A DNA stretch of 64,000 nucleotides from Wolfiporia cocos (lineage: Eukaryota > Basidiomycota > Agaricomycetes > Polyporales > Phaeolaceae), in the NCBI GenBank assembly GCA_029448655.1, contig JACCLO010000002.1:3038001-3102000 (forward strand), read 5' to 3'. A program made the position numbers and the translations under genes. Under the pieces are notes generated by a model that saw only the letters and a list, made by a program, of their open reading frames with translations, did no database searches and was not told where the DNA came from. Positions within the stretch are counted from its first letter, which is position 1. Each line of letters opens with the position of its first letter. This document shows, one piece after another, positions 21,987 to 34,468 of the stretch.

Positions 21987-22606
21987 GTTGGCCCAGTAGC
22001 TTAGCACGATTTCCTCATGTGGGCTTCAATGTTCCCCTGTGATCCTACCAGAGGACAGTAAAGTCAGCGTCTGATATAGTAAACCCAAGAACAACCATCG
22101 ATTGTAGCTGTACGGCGTTCACAATCAACACTAACTGTAACTTGCACTTACGCTAGGAGTAACGTTACCTTGGGTCTAACCCAAGGTACGGCTAACGACT
22201 GAAGTACTGAAAGACTGGTAGAGAAATCCGATTCAACTTGAGAATGTTCGCACATCGCAAGTCGTGTACTCGGATCGGAGATCCATTGCGGAACGAGAGT
22301 GGCACGACGTCTCCGAGTCCGAGCCACAGCCTCGATAAGCTACTTCATCCCCGAAAATTACAGCATCGCGATGTCACTATCACGATGCAAGTGCGTCTAT
22401 GTAACATGTACGAATATTCATATTGCAGCCTCTGGACATATTGACCAGTCTGTACCGTAATAAGTAGCGCGAGGCAAATACCGTTATTCGTGGCCAGACT
22501 CTACGGGAAATCCAGCATATCGGGTATAGCAGAAAACCACGGGTAGATACAGCCCGGCTAGGTCAGTGACTGTGGGCCCTGAGTCACTAACACACTACGT
22601 GTCCAG
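21987..22606. other. Intergenic region with a perfect inverted repeat
   Basis: 620 bases between the LRR gene start and the 3' end of the membrane protein gene, both on the minus strand. The only clear structure is the hairpin-forming inverted repeat at 22166-22188. No coding signal is seen. Confidence 0.5.
22166..22188. repeat. Perfect 10-bp inverted repeat with 3-base loop
   Basis: Arms TACCTTGGGT and ACCCAAGGTA are exact reverse complements separated by CTA. Flanks AACGT on the left and CGGCTAACG on the right extend the symmetry loosely. It lies about 180 bases upstream of the LRR gene start. It could be a binding site for a dimeric regulator, an RNA hairpin, or the trace of a small element. 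Confidence 0.8.
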
Positions 22607-24213
22607 CTAAAAACCAAACAGGCCCCATAGCCAAAAGCCGGCTACAATCCAGGCCATTGGGGCAACCGTCGCTCTCCAAACCATTTCGTCTGCCATCGTC
22701 ATATGATTCTTCCAGTGTGCTCCGATAACGAAGGCGATGGAAGTCACAGGGATCCGTACGATGAACTGGACCGCATTGAAAGGCGGAGGGAAATTGTACG
22801 GTCTTGAGTATGCCACAACGGTGCGAATGAACGCGCAGCGTGCTTCCAGCCCAATCGGTATCGAATAGCGGTCCCATGTGTCTGGATCAGCCTCTCGTGA
22901 GAGCGCTGGATAGACCAACACTAGCATGACAAGTGAGCATAACAAAAGCAGAAACACGACGGCCAGTAGAGTTAAGAACGCTATCCTGCTTTCCATGGGT
23001 GCGGGAAGGGCGTACGATGTGGATATAGCTTGAGGGAAGATATCCGCTAGCGATGTCGATAACAAAAACAGAGAAAGCAGTAGTGCGGGCAAGAAGAATA
23101 GCACCACTGGCAAAAACACACGAGATAAGCCGTGCCAGATGAGGACAGACAGTGGCAGGACTTGCTGGAACGGTAGGAGAAATAGTGGACTGGGGCCGTA
23201 CGGCAGATGCATCTCCAAAATGATCCAGGAGAAGGCAAAGAGCAGCACACCGTAGGCGAAGTCGTCCGGGTAAGGCACCAAAGGGAGATGTGAGAGGAAT
23301 GCCAGCAAACACAGAAGGTATGGAGCCATGCGGAACGATAGTGGGCGCAGCAGTTGGGACGACGAGTAGAGCATCGTCAAGTACTCCCTCGCGTCTGGCG
23401 AGATTGTTTGCGTAGGATCAGCGAGTCGAATGGGAGGAAGAACGAGAAAGTAGGCTAGATTGAACAACCAGACAGCCACGAATATGAGATCAATCATGTG
23501 CAGCACACTAGCAAACCCGGGAGTCAGCAGAGGACTGGCAGGTTGTGATACATGGCTCACCGAGGTGCACATATTGCATCCAGTTTCCGTATCAGGATAC
23601 GTGGGCGAGAAGCATTCTTCTCTTCAGTGCACAAACCATACTTCCAGACTCTGAGAAGGCTTAGATGTATGAGCCGATGTGTCAGAAGCTGCTTCGGTGC
23701 GTCCCCCTCGGCAAGGAAGTCGATGACTAGGGTAAAACATCGGTCCAGAGTAAGTTATATAGTGAGCTACAACAAACCTCTTCGTGATCGCGGATTGTCA
23801 CTGCTGTATGGAAATGACCTCCAGAGGACCTCTTCGATTTCGTCCCCTGGGCGGGTCGCAACATCTTCCCAGACCTCAGTAATCACACGGTCCAGATGTT
23901 GTGTCCATTCCGTATGATGCCTTTCTCTGGTCCACTGGTAAGAGATGTCCCCACCATTCCCTAGATCCAAGGAAGCACGCTGCCGTAGGTGGAATAGTAC
24001 GAGAAGAGCAAGCGAGATATCCGGATTCAGGATGCGAAACCTGCTGAAGGAATCGAGGTCGGACTGTCCCTGCACTTCGAATTCATGGAGTATTGTCTCG
24101 ATGTAGGTAGGACGCGGCTCTGCGCTCCTGCTCTGAGAGGCTGTCCTAGTGCCAGCGAGGAGAGCGGTGGTCTCCGTTGGCTGCTCGTGGTCGGAGTCGT
24201 CGAGGCCGTTCAT
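22607..24213 (-). CDS. Multipass membrane protein, family not recognised
   Basis: The cytosolic N-terminus starts MNGLDDSDHEQPTETTALLA (a dileucine-like acidic TETTALL motif, often seen in endosome/vacuole-sorted proteins), then LDSFSRFRILNPDISLALLV and further soluble sequence. After several introns a long hydrophobic exon has about seven to nine membrane spans, e.g. MIDLIFVAVWLFNLAYFLVL, YLLCLLAFLSHLPLVPY, LPVVLFFLPALLLSLFLL and IAFLTLLAVVFLLLLCSLVM. It ends VAGFWLWGLFGF. No transporter or enzyme motif is visible. The start is the first ATG of the open exon, 125 bases from the divergent TVP23 start. The combination of TETTALL and the Golgi partner suggests, but does not show, an endomembrane location. 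Confidence 0.75.
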
Positions 24214-24338
24214 TGCAAGCGCCGTTGTGTACGATCGCGCGCACACGTGGAACGCGTCGCACCAATGGGCGCTTGCGCCGTTTCACAACACTCCGGAGTA
24301 GCACTCGATTCCGCTCACTTGTTTGCCTCTGCTCCGAG

Positions 24339-25638
24339 ATGACTAGTGTATCAACCCCACTTCTGCAAACAATTGAACCAGATGATCCCATAGAGCAGCC
24401 CGTGCCGTCTGGAAACATCAATGCGGCGTCGAGGACCCCGGTCGTGTTGACACCCGGTGCTCACGCATCGGAACCCATGGCCTCAACGCCGGGTGATGCA
24501 GAGTCAGGTAGTGTATCATAGACGATCTTGCACAATATTATCAATAACACCCGTACACGGTACACAGGTATAGCGGGCATATTCCGTCAAGTATGCATCA
24601 CGGTCGTTGGCGTGGTGTTGATCCTCACCGGTTGCCGCTAGTCAGCACATCCTCTTGCACTTTTCTGCTTGTACCTTTTCCGCATAGCCGCTATACTGGT
24701 ATACCTATTATGCGGATTCTTCACGAGCAACTTTGTCATATCGGTAAGTACATAGACCATCATACCTGGATACGCTATGCGATTGCTGATAGTAATCCAA
24801 AACCCTTGATCAGACAGTTGCCGTGGTGATCTTACTTGCCATGGACTTCTGGAATTGTAGAGTGAGCATGAGGATCTTTTTCAGGACATCGACTTACGAG
24901 TATGTTCGCGCTTGTAGAATGTTGCAGGTCGGATCTTAGTCGGCCTTCGGTACTGGAATCAGGTGCGGCACGGTGGTACCCTTTACCTCAAATCACGGTC
25001 AGATGCTCACAGTAACCTTCATAGGTTGACGAAGATGGGGAAAGCTACTGGGTATTCGAAAGCCGAGACGTGCGCCGTTGTATCGAGCATCAGCGGCATT
25101 GTAACTCAATCGTTGACAGCCGTCCCGCCCTGCTAACCCAATCGATTCCAAGTAAGCCAGCCCTGATCCTATGAATGGGTCAATACATTCTGACCATCTA
25201 TCAGAATGTTTTGGGTTAGCGATTCTGTCCACATGTTTGCGAACGTTCAATTTGACTGATCACAATCAGACTGCGTTATACGCGTTCCCACTATTGTGGC
25301 TGGCTCTATTCATAGTATCGCTACTTAAGTTCAATGTATCGTACGTATTCTTGACATTATGTGACCAATTGTGGTCTGCTGAACACCGTTCTGACAGGTT
25401 CATACCAATTGTGATACTGGCATTGATCTTCAATGTCTCCAACGCGATTGGCTTCACCTATGCGTACGTATATTTTCGAACTATCGTGTACTCATCTTCT
25501 CACGTCTGGCGTTCCAGAGACCGCGACGCCAAGCAGAGGTGGGCCAATTCCCTTTCCTCCGGATGGGGAATGGGTGGTTTCGGTGCCCAGATATTGTCAG
25601 GCGTTGTCAAGAACAGTGTTGGAAGGGTATTCAAGTAG
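24339..25638 (+). CDS. TVP23: Golgi membrane protein TVP23
   Basis: Four-span late-Golgi vesicle protein (DUF846 family) implicated in membrane trafficking. [20 protein letters not shown] opens a disordered N-terminus. Conserved core after splicing: [130 protein letters not shown] and [20 protein letters not shown] at the C-terminus. All family blocks are present in order across six or more introns, including a very small exon ending at SKMFW. Confidence 0.93.
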
Positions 25639-26063
25639 CATATATGCACTCAATGGATTGGTGACGCTCGCGTCAAACGCGTTTTGTATTGGTCCAGACC
25701 CTGACATCTATTGTGTTCCAATGCTCGATGCCCGCTCTGCGGAGCGGCTAAGTGAGTACGTACTGACAACGACAACGACAGCGAAGCCGAAGGATCATGA
25801 TGCAACAATGGACGAGAATGCGGCCGAATTGTAATTGTTATACACAGATGATAATGCAATGCGAAGTCCAATCTGAATAGCAGATAGAAAAGAAATGCGC
25901 ATTTAAATACGCGTGAATGCGATGGCTCGTGGATCCATGCCAGGCTACATACAGAGAACATCAAGATGTTCGAAATGCAGAATGCAATGAAGACTTAACG
26001 TGACTTGCAACGTGAACATGACCAAAATGATGAGAGGAACAGAACATGCAATGACAACCGATG
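25639..26063. other. Convergent 3' region between TVP23 and the phosphatase
   Basis: 425 bases between two stop codons. Presumably two 3' untranslated regions and terminators. A short GACAACGACAACGACAGCG run lies at about 25764. Nothing else is seen. Confidence 0.5.
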
Positions 26064-28191
26064 CTACTTCAAGCCAGCGCCTATCCAACCCCGCGCATCT
26101 ACTCGCGATGACGCGACCGTCGGTGTTGTCGGCGGCGGGACGCCGATGAACGATCGTCGACGCCCATCTGCCTTGAACGAGGAGACGCGCGGCGTCGCCA
26201 GGGACGGGAAGGGGTACGACGAATTTGACGTCAGCGTCATTGTGGATGGCGTGCGGGTCGTTAGAGTGGGAGAGGGTGGGAAGACGAAAAGCGTCTGCGA
26301 GGGCGTCGACACCACGGACATGGGCCTTGGACGGGGAGTGTGCGCCTTGTGCGGCGTCCGAAGACCGGTGGGAGGGAGGTCAGGCTTACGGGCATCAGCG
26401 CGGGAACGTGGGGGAGCGGGAGATAGGTTGATCGGAACAATGGGTGAGGATGGGACAGGAGGGAGCACACCGATTGGCGGTGGGCGGCGGCGAGGCTTTG
26501 ACTTCGGCTGTGGCCGAGGTGGAATGTCGAACGTGGCCTTGAAGGCCGTGACTGGTGGTGATGGCAATGTGAAGGTCGACTTGTTGTGCGGAGCAGAAGG
26601 AGGTACGCGAGAGCGCAAGTGTGGCCGAGCAGTGAGAAGAGCCGTTGAGGGCTGTTCTCGAGAAGTGGACTCGGACGACGTGTGTGGTGCACCACTGGAC
26701 TCGTCCTCTGTGGGTTCTGCGCTCGAGCAACTGTTTTCTGCGCTCTTTCCATCGAATCCGCCACCAACACCAAGCAACTCTTGCTCTTCATCTTCTTCCA
26801 CCAGATCTTCGCTCAAGATGCTGCCGCCGGTCATTACACTAGCTAATGAGCCGGTGCGCTTCCGCCCACCGTATCTTGATCTCCATGTTGTGCCCATGCC
26901 GATTCCATTAGAAGAGAGCGATGACGCAGATGACTTGCGCGCGACAAGACGATCTTCCATAGCTTGATCTAGTGCCTTTGCCTCACGCATTACCTCGATA
27001 CTCTCGCGATCGTCGTCTGGGTTTTCCTCCTCCATCATTAACCGCTGGCGACCCCATTCTTCCTCGGTAGGTGACTGGTCCGAGGAGCCTGGGGAAGGAC
27101 TACCGGTCTTGAATGTTCGCTCATAATCTAACAACTGATAAATAAGGCTGTGTGAAATGGAGTGAGTATGTAGAAGGTTCGCTCGCGGATCTTGCACGTA
27201 CGACATATTAGGTCCTACGGCGCTGCTTTTCTCTTTGACAAAGGAATATGCGCCCTGCATGCCCTTCAGTGCCCATACTTCCGCAGGTATGTTGGGAGAA
27301 CGCTGGGCAGCGGCACGCATCACCAGCGCAATGACCAGTGTCGCGGAACGTGAAACACCGCACTGGCAGCTGTAGACTGGATTCAAGATTCACCCACGCC
27401 GCGTAGCCGTGGAATACATACTGAATCAGCACGCCGTCGCCACGCTCTAATGCCTTATCCACGAACGCGAATGCGGCCGGGAAGCCCTCGTGCACCAAGT
27501 CAGTTTGACCGTGCGACCAGGGAAGCTTCAGATAGTGCATGGCAGGTCTTCCGCTAGGGATGTGGGCGGGGTAGAAGGTGGAGTCGGATTTGCTCGCTGC
27601 GGCTTTCAGATCCGGGGTTGACGCGGTCGGCCGCAATGGGTGAACGAGATCGAAAACAGTAGACACCTCCTTAGCAACGTTGAGTATCGATCTGATACCG
27701 CGTTCTCTGTGTCCTCGCCAGTCGCGTACGTTGTCCTCGGACCCTAGCCAGATGCCAGGGAGGATCTGTACAGGGCCATCGAGATACGGGGCAGGATCTG
27801 AGTTCTCGTCCTCCTCGCCCCTGCGGCGAAGCATGCTGGGCGTGCTCGTGGGTGGCAAGGAGACGACTGAGAGTCGGCGCCTTTGTTCCGCGCCCGTGTG
27901 TTGGGGCACGGGCTGCGCGAGGGAGTTGGTGGAGGATTGTGCGGAGGGGAGGGTGAGAGACAGTCTCTTCATGTTCCTAGTCCTGGGCTTGCTGAGGGTT
28001 GGAAAGACAAAGGAATCCGTGTCAGAAGTCGCGGACGAAGCAGTGGAGACCGACGCCGAGCTTTCACTCGGGACAAGCGCGATGTCGGGATTGTGCGCGG
28101 GGGTGTCGATGCGGAGAGAAGAAGGAGGGCCCTTCCGGCGAGGCGTGGCGGCCAGAAGGGTAGAGTGCGGTCGAGGGGTTGCTGCGTCCAT
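26064..28191 (-). CDS. Dual-specificity (tyrosine/threonine) protein phosphatase, Msg5/Pmp1-like
   Basis: Cysteine phosphatase of the MAP-kinase-phosphatase type. MDAATPRPHSTLLAATPRRK starts a Ser/Pro-rich arm of about 135 residues. Then comes the catalytic domain: GPVQILPGIWLGSEDNVRDW, GIRSILNVAKEV, MHYLKLPWSHGQTDLVHEGF, and after an intron the signature VLIHCQCGVSRSATLVIA with catalytic Cys, Arg and Ser in HCX5RS; next WALKGMQGAYSFVKEKS and LIYQLLDYERTF. The His of the signature is split by the intron (CA|C), so the motif appears only after splicing. About 300 disordered residues rich in Pro, Ser and Arg follow, probably regulatory. Resemblance is to fungal phosphatases of cell-integrity MAP kinases; the substrate is inferred. 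Confidence 0.87.
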
Positions 28192-29832
28192 GCTTTTGAG
28201 TTGGATCGACACGCCGGCGTGTGCGATAGCGCTGTGTGGCTGTAGAAATAATACGACACGGAAGGGGAAGAAGGATATGATACCTTCGAAGAAAGATTAA
28301 AGGCAGAGGGAGAAGGAAAAAGAAAAAGCCCCAACAGCTCTGTCAGACGGGGAGAAGAGGAAAGAAGAGGCTGTAACACACGGCATCCGGGTCGATGGCA
28401 CTTTAACTTCGTTGGCAACTGTGGGACTAGTCGCTTGTCTCCACACGTGCCGGCCCCGCGCCCACATTTTGCGACTGCAGTCTGTCCTCCACATCACAGC
28501 GCTTCATTTGCCCGGCCGTTCGCCTCAGCCGCTGTTTCAGCCCCGTAATCTCGCTCCGGCTTTTGCGAGCTGGTAACCAGGGACGTGGCGCATTGCACCA
28601 TGCACATGGCACGCCCAATATGGAACAAAGACACTCGCCAGTGCAGCCGCCGTCCATGTACATAATCCGGACGTATGCATCAGTCCGCCAATTGTCTTGC
28701 CTGCTTCGCGTCGGAGGCCACCGCGATCCCTCACGTTCTCTGCCTCGCTGTCTGTTACCGGGAGCACCGCGCTGCTGGGCAAACAATTAGGCGCGTAACC
28801 CTTAATGAATTGAGGTCATTCCCTCGATCACTTGGCTAACACAGGCGTCGTCGACGCGGTCTCGGATCGGCCGAGCAGATATATGAAGTACCCGGGAGGC
28901 ACATGTCACGATCCACGCTCATGCCACAATCACGACGTCGCCTACTCCAACCCCCACCCTGTCGCAGTTGGCGTACCTGGAAGTCGGGCAATCACTAGGG
29001 CGGTGATGTGAGTACTGAATCCTGCTCTATGCAATGGCAAGGCCACCTCGAGCAGGCGCACGCCGAGCCGGAGTGCGGTCAGCTGGCCAAAATGTGCGCT
29101 CACCATTCTGTAAGAGGCGCGTTGCAACTCCATCACAACCGCCCACGGTCCGTAGTTCCTCTCTTATCATGACGACTCAGCATTTGTCAACAACTGTCTG
29201 TCATGCATGTACGGGCAATGCAGTAAGCGGTTTGTCCATCAATCATCTGTGTGCTGCGGCTGTCCAGCATCGGCGACAGTTCGGCGTGGTCTGTTCAGTA
29301 TGCCACAGTAACAACAGGCCACAGCGTTGGTCGTAAGATCCGCTTCAGATAACACGCTCGTAGACGGCAGCTATAAGCCACAGCACATAGTCTCGGGACT
29401 ACTGCGGTGCAAAGTGAACAACAGATGTACAAAGTGAACAGTGAACATATGGAGTAACTCATCAGTCCGGGGTAAGCGCAGCTGAAGGGGGTTATGATGG
29501 ATATCACACCAGAACCGTGATCGTATATCTCATCCTAGAGGAGATAGCAGTTACAGTTATGCAGTAACAAAGGTGCGAATACGTCTTGCACCAATGGGCC
29601 GACATCCTCTGTCAAGCAGTGAGCTCTTGCGAGGTGCAGGCATAATGTTAGCGATATAATATCCGTATAGGAGGCACGCGAGAGCATGGGTGAAAATGCG
29701 ACCATCAAACTGTGCAAGGGTCCGGGCAAAGAAGTAGCAAAAGGAGCTGTCTCGAACCACCCTGGCGCCGGCGCGCGACCCCATTGAGCGCATTCCCCAA
29801 CTGTCCGCCCACTCGATTTTCTCAGGTCGAGA
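28192..29832. promoter_or_regulatory. Long divergent region between phosphatase and cytochrome b5 reductase
   Basis: 1.64 kb. Next to the phosphatase start the minus strand is pyrimidine-rich (28255-28345), fitting a transcribed leader. Around 29410-29447 three copies of a GTGAACA-type repeat occur. Open frames of 60-120 codons have no recognisable product. The size is unusual for this dense region, but I see no gene. Confidence 0.45.
29410..29447. repeat. Short direct repeat CAAAGTGAACA
   Basis: CAAAGTGAACA occurs twice, 20 bases apart (29410-29420 and 29430-29440), followed at once by a partial third copy AGTGAACA. Could be a small promoter repeat or slippage. Confidence 0.6.
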
Positions 29833-30030
29833 ATGCCGAACCGGTACCAGCTCGCATATATAGCGTCGTTTTCGGTCACCTTCCTGTCTCTGGTTGCGCT
29901 CTCGCGTTTTGTCAACAGGAAGCTCAAGGAGGCCGGATACGACGTCTCCCATCTGATCTTGATCGGACTTCCTCGGAAAGATAGTATGGACGCTGCCAAC
30001 AACACTAACTGGCCCGGCTCCTCTCCCAGC

Positions 30031-31213
<1,183 letters not shown>

Positions 31214-31590
31214 GGTCTGTAGGGCGGGAGCGGCAGCTTCTTGGGCGTTATGATTGTAGATGTCTTGGTTTGCTAATCGGATTCAATGAGGTGTTTGCTG
31301 CATGTACACTCCTGCTGTTTTAGTGATGATTGCTCTCTGCAATACTGCCTCAATCAACTCTGCTGCGTTGAAAGCGTGCTGATACTGGACTTATGGAACA
31401 CGATGCAGATCATGTATTAGCCTCGAGGCCTGCTTAAGGCATCAGCGTCTGTGGCAATCGTCCCTTGGCTCAACTCACTGTCTCAGCCGCACAATCAATT
31501 TGCATGGTGAGCATCGTCTTGTCGACCTCGCCTCTACCAACTAATACTGAATCATAATTTCGAAAGCGCTACTACAGTGCGGTCTTGGAC
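31214..31590. other. Intergenic region before the first BTB gene
   Basis: 377 bases between two plus-strand genes. No feature recognised. Confidence 0.5.
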
Positions 31591-32548
31591 ATGGTATCAG
31601 ACCTGATGGCGTCTCCGGACAGTGAAGGTGCATTGCAAGCGATGCATTCCATACCTTGTGAGATCAAGTGGCACCCCTCGTTCGCTAGTCCAGACGCGGA
31701 CATTGTTTTATGCTCGAACGACGACACTGCATTCCGCATATACTCGCATACGCTCAAGACTACATCGGGGTTGTTCGCCTCGATGTTTAGCCTGCCTCTA
31801 AATACCCCACATGCCTCAGCGTCCGCCGAGATCATTCGTCTTGACGAGGATGCCGACGTCCTCGCTAGCCTACTGAAGATGGTTAGCGGGATGGACTTTC
31901 CCCCTCTCGTGTCTATCGACTTCGTGGATGCGCTCTTGTGTGCTGCAGGAAAGTACGACATGCCGGGCCCAGCATCCATCATCCGCAATGGTCTGCTATC
32001 TCCCTTGCTCGAGGGCTCTCCGATCAGGAAATACGGCATCGCATACAGACAGGGGTGGTTCAAGGAAGCGGCGGAGGTGTCCCGACGTACATTGGGTCTT
32101 GATCTGTGTTCGCCGGATGTTTCTCGGGAGCTGGCGAAGATAGACGCCGCGGCCGTGGTGAAACTATTCGAACTGCGCAGGAAGAGGATGAAATCGATGG
32201 TGGATTGTCTGAACGATCATGCACGGTTCGACATTGCCAACAATGCAACGTCAAAATGCAAGAACTGCTCAGCTCCTCTCCAACATGTGAAATGGATATC
32301 CTTGCAGTGTGCGTGGGCACTGCTGGCCGAGAAGGATGGTCTAACCGACGAGGCCATGGAGATTCCTGAGGTTGTGGAGGCATGCAATGCTAAATGTACC
32401 CAGTGCCAGCGGCGTGTGTATGGCGAGAAGGCGACACAACTTGCCTTGCGCAGTGTTATTAAGGCATTGCCTTCGACAATCGAGGTACGCTGCACATTCC
32501 CTATCAGTGGGGTGCGCCTTGCATTGACTCGCGTGGTAGTTGCCTTGA
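31591..32548 (+). CDS. BTB/POZ-domain protein with C-terminal paired CxxC, copy 1
   Basis: About 300 residues. The BTB/POZ domain starts near residue 25: HPSFASPDADIVLCSNDDTA, FRIYSHTLKTTSGLFASMF, then EIIRLDEDADVLASLLKMVS and AKYDMPG-type helix AAGKYDMPGPASIIRNG. BTB domains make dimers and often recruit Cullin-3, but no Kelch, MATH or zinc-finger partner is seen. Instead a helical middle leads to two CxxC motifs (CKNC near 223, CTQC near 269), a possible zinc site. An intron (32485-32539, 55 nt) after the Glu codon leaves a last exon of two codons plus stop (Leu-Pro). Reading through the intron would give a longer, hydrophobic tail ending at 32556; I prefer splicing because copy 2 has the same arrangement. 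Large BTB families are common in mushroom genomes. Confidence 0.82.
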
Positions 32549-33080
32549 TCGTGTAATATTGGTCGCACGACTGTATGCTATTAGCACTAAAACCTATACG
32601 TAACCACCATTCATGCTTGGACGGATTCGAATCATGGGCATTTGTGAGGATATGTGGCATCTGGCTTCGGATCCATCTCTCAACCTAGAGACATTCGAAG
32701 TCTTTGCAGTAACTGTCCGTCCGTACGTTAACATTTCTTGGCCATCGAGACCACCGAAAGCTGTGCAACGAATGGTGTCTTAGCCTCGTCCTCGTGAAGA
32801 GTCGCGAGGGGTGGTTAATCCCTCCCTGTATTATTAATTTCTCTAAATTTATTTAGTAGTGATGACTATTGCCTTGATACAGGTGGTCTCTGTATTTGGT
32901 CTCATGTGGGTCATTACATAATGACGCTTGTACTAATCCGGTGATCAATTCATGTGGCGCAACATATTTACCGAACCCCTGCCCCTGTGGTACGTACTTA
33001 TAGTGTCCCAGTGTCCCTTTGTTGAATGTACTGTCTGAAACTTCCACATTATAGCATACCATCAGAGCGCTACAGCCAAT
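32549..33080. other. Spacer between the two BTB genes
   Basis: 530 bases, with an AT-rich stretch (about 32829-32860, ATTATTAATTTCTCTAAATT). It probably holds the copy 1 terminator and the copy 2 promoter. No gene seen. Confidence 0.5.
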
Positions 33081-34053
33081 ATGTCCCTGCCACTCCAAGG
33101 TCCACCACATGCCTTCGCAAACAGCTCCTCCACGAGTCCTGCGCCGTCCGATGAGATAAAATATCATCCATCGTTCTCGATGCCTGATGCAGATGTCATT
33201 CTGTGCTCACAGGACGAGGTGCTGTTTCGCGTTTATTCGCAAACACTTAAAACGGCATCTTCGTGGTTCGGCGCTATGTTCGACCTCCCGCAAAATTCCA
33301 CGACTGTCATCGCGCAGGACATCATCCGCTTGAGCGAGGATGCAGCGGTGCTCTCGGCCTTGTTGAAGATAGCCTGTGGAATGGGGCCGCTCAGCCTTGA
33401 CTCCGTCGACTTCGTTGAGGCAGTGTTATGTGCAGCAGAGAAGTACGACATGCCAGGGGCAATCTCCACGATCAGGGGCCTGATCGTCTCTCCGTTCATG
33501 AAGGGGTCGCCACTCCGACTGTATAGCATCGCAACCAGGAGACACTGGGTGGAAGAGGCGAAACTATTCTCAACGCGCACTCACTCCCTCGATTTAAACG
33601 CGCCAGACGTTTCCGTCGAAATCCGTCGAATGGACAGCGATGCGCTAGTTGCCCTGATGAGTCTGCATAGGCGGAGAAGAGATGCTTTCAAGGAAGCACT
33701 CAATAATACTGGTCTTTTCAGTGCATCTAGGTCAAGATCGTCTGTCTGCCCTCACTGTTCGCATGACATCACCCACGACGCCTGGTACGCGCTCAAAGAG
33801 GGATGGATCTCAAAGCTCGAGTCGGAGCCTATTGCAGATCCTGCCATAGCTCTGATGGAGTCTCAGAGAGCGCAAGTCGAAGCAGTCTTACTAGCGGCTT
33901 GCGGCGGCTGTAATAGGCCCTTGTATTCCGCGATGGGCACAATGGACAACTTGCGGTACGTAATCGAGAACCTGCCCCAGGGCGTGGAGGTATGTCATCC
34001 GATTCTATGGAGGGAAAGAATGGATAAATGGTATCCGATCCCAGCTGTCGTGA
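33081..34053 (+). CDS. BTB/POZ-domain protein with C-terminal paired CxxC, copy 2 (tandem paralogue)
   Basis: About 305 residues, collinear with copy 1. Matching blocks are HPSFSMPDADVILCSQDEVL, FRVYSQTLKTASSWFGAMFD, DIIRLSEDAAVLSALLKIAC, VDFVEAVLCAAEKYDMPGAI, SPFMKGSPLRLYSIATRRHW and DVSVEIRRMDSDALVALMSL. CPHC begins at residue 223, the same number as in copy 1, and CGGC near 274. The last intron is 55 nt (33990-34044), again right after a Glu codon, followed by Leu-Ser-stop. The copies have diverged strongly between the shared blocks, so the duplication is old. Function unknown; a protein-interaction or Cullin-3 adaptor role is inferred from BTB only. Confidence 0.82.
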
Positions 34054-34468
34054 TAGCGCACCGTTCTGCGCTCTCCTGGCATCGATATCGGCATGCATTG
34101 CGGTAGAATGGAGGGATTGCGACATTGACACAAACCGAACTTGGTGTATGGGTTTTGGTGTTCTATGGCTTATATCTTGCGATAGAAGACGGTTTCGCCG
34201 CATTGCATCATCGCGAAGTCACGTCGATGCTGGCGATAGAAGGTGCAGCGTGGCGCACCCATCCACTCGTCGGCCACGTCTCGCGATCGCCGATTGATAT
34301 TTTGCAAGCTGACGCGCGTTCTGAACTAACATTGTGAAACCGCGTATACTCTATCGGGCCTTTCCACCACACCGCATAGGTATATAAACCCCTGTCAGAG
34401 CGACTGGGCTTTTCCCAGCTTGCCCGCAGATCCCAACCTCCGAGCCACACATCAGATCCCTTACCACA
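34054..34468. promoter_or_regulatory. Promoter region of the GST-like gene
   Basis: 415 bases following BTB copy 2. It contains the TATA box at 34381-34388. No coding signal. Confidence 0.5.
34381..34388 (+). promoter_or_regulatory. TATA box (TATATAAA) of the GST-like gene
   Basis: A consensus TATATAAA lies 88 bases upstream of the start codon at 34469. TATA-containing promoters often drive inducible or strongly expressed genes. Confidence 0.65.

Noticed and set aside
24085..24342. Open frame on the plus strand over the membrane-protein N-terminus
   Set aside because: Antisense to the first exon of the 22607-24213 gene; no homology.
26005..26967. 320-codon open frame on the plus strand
   Set aside because: It is the antisense shadow of the phosphatase's Ser/Pro/Arg-rich last exon; composition is Gly/Arg-heavy and matches no family.
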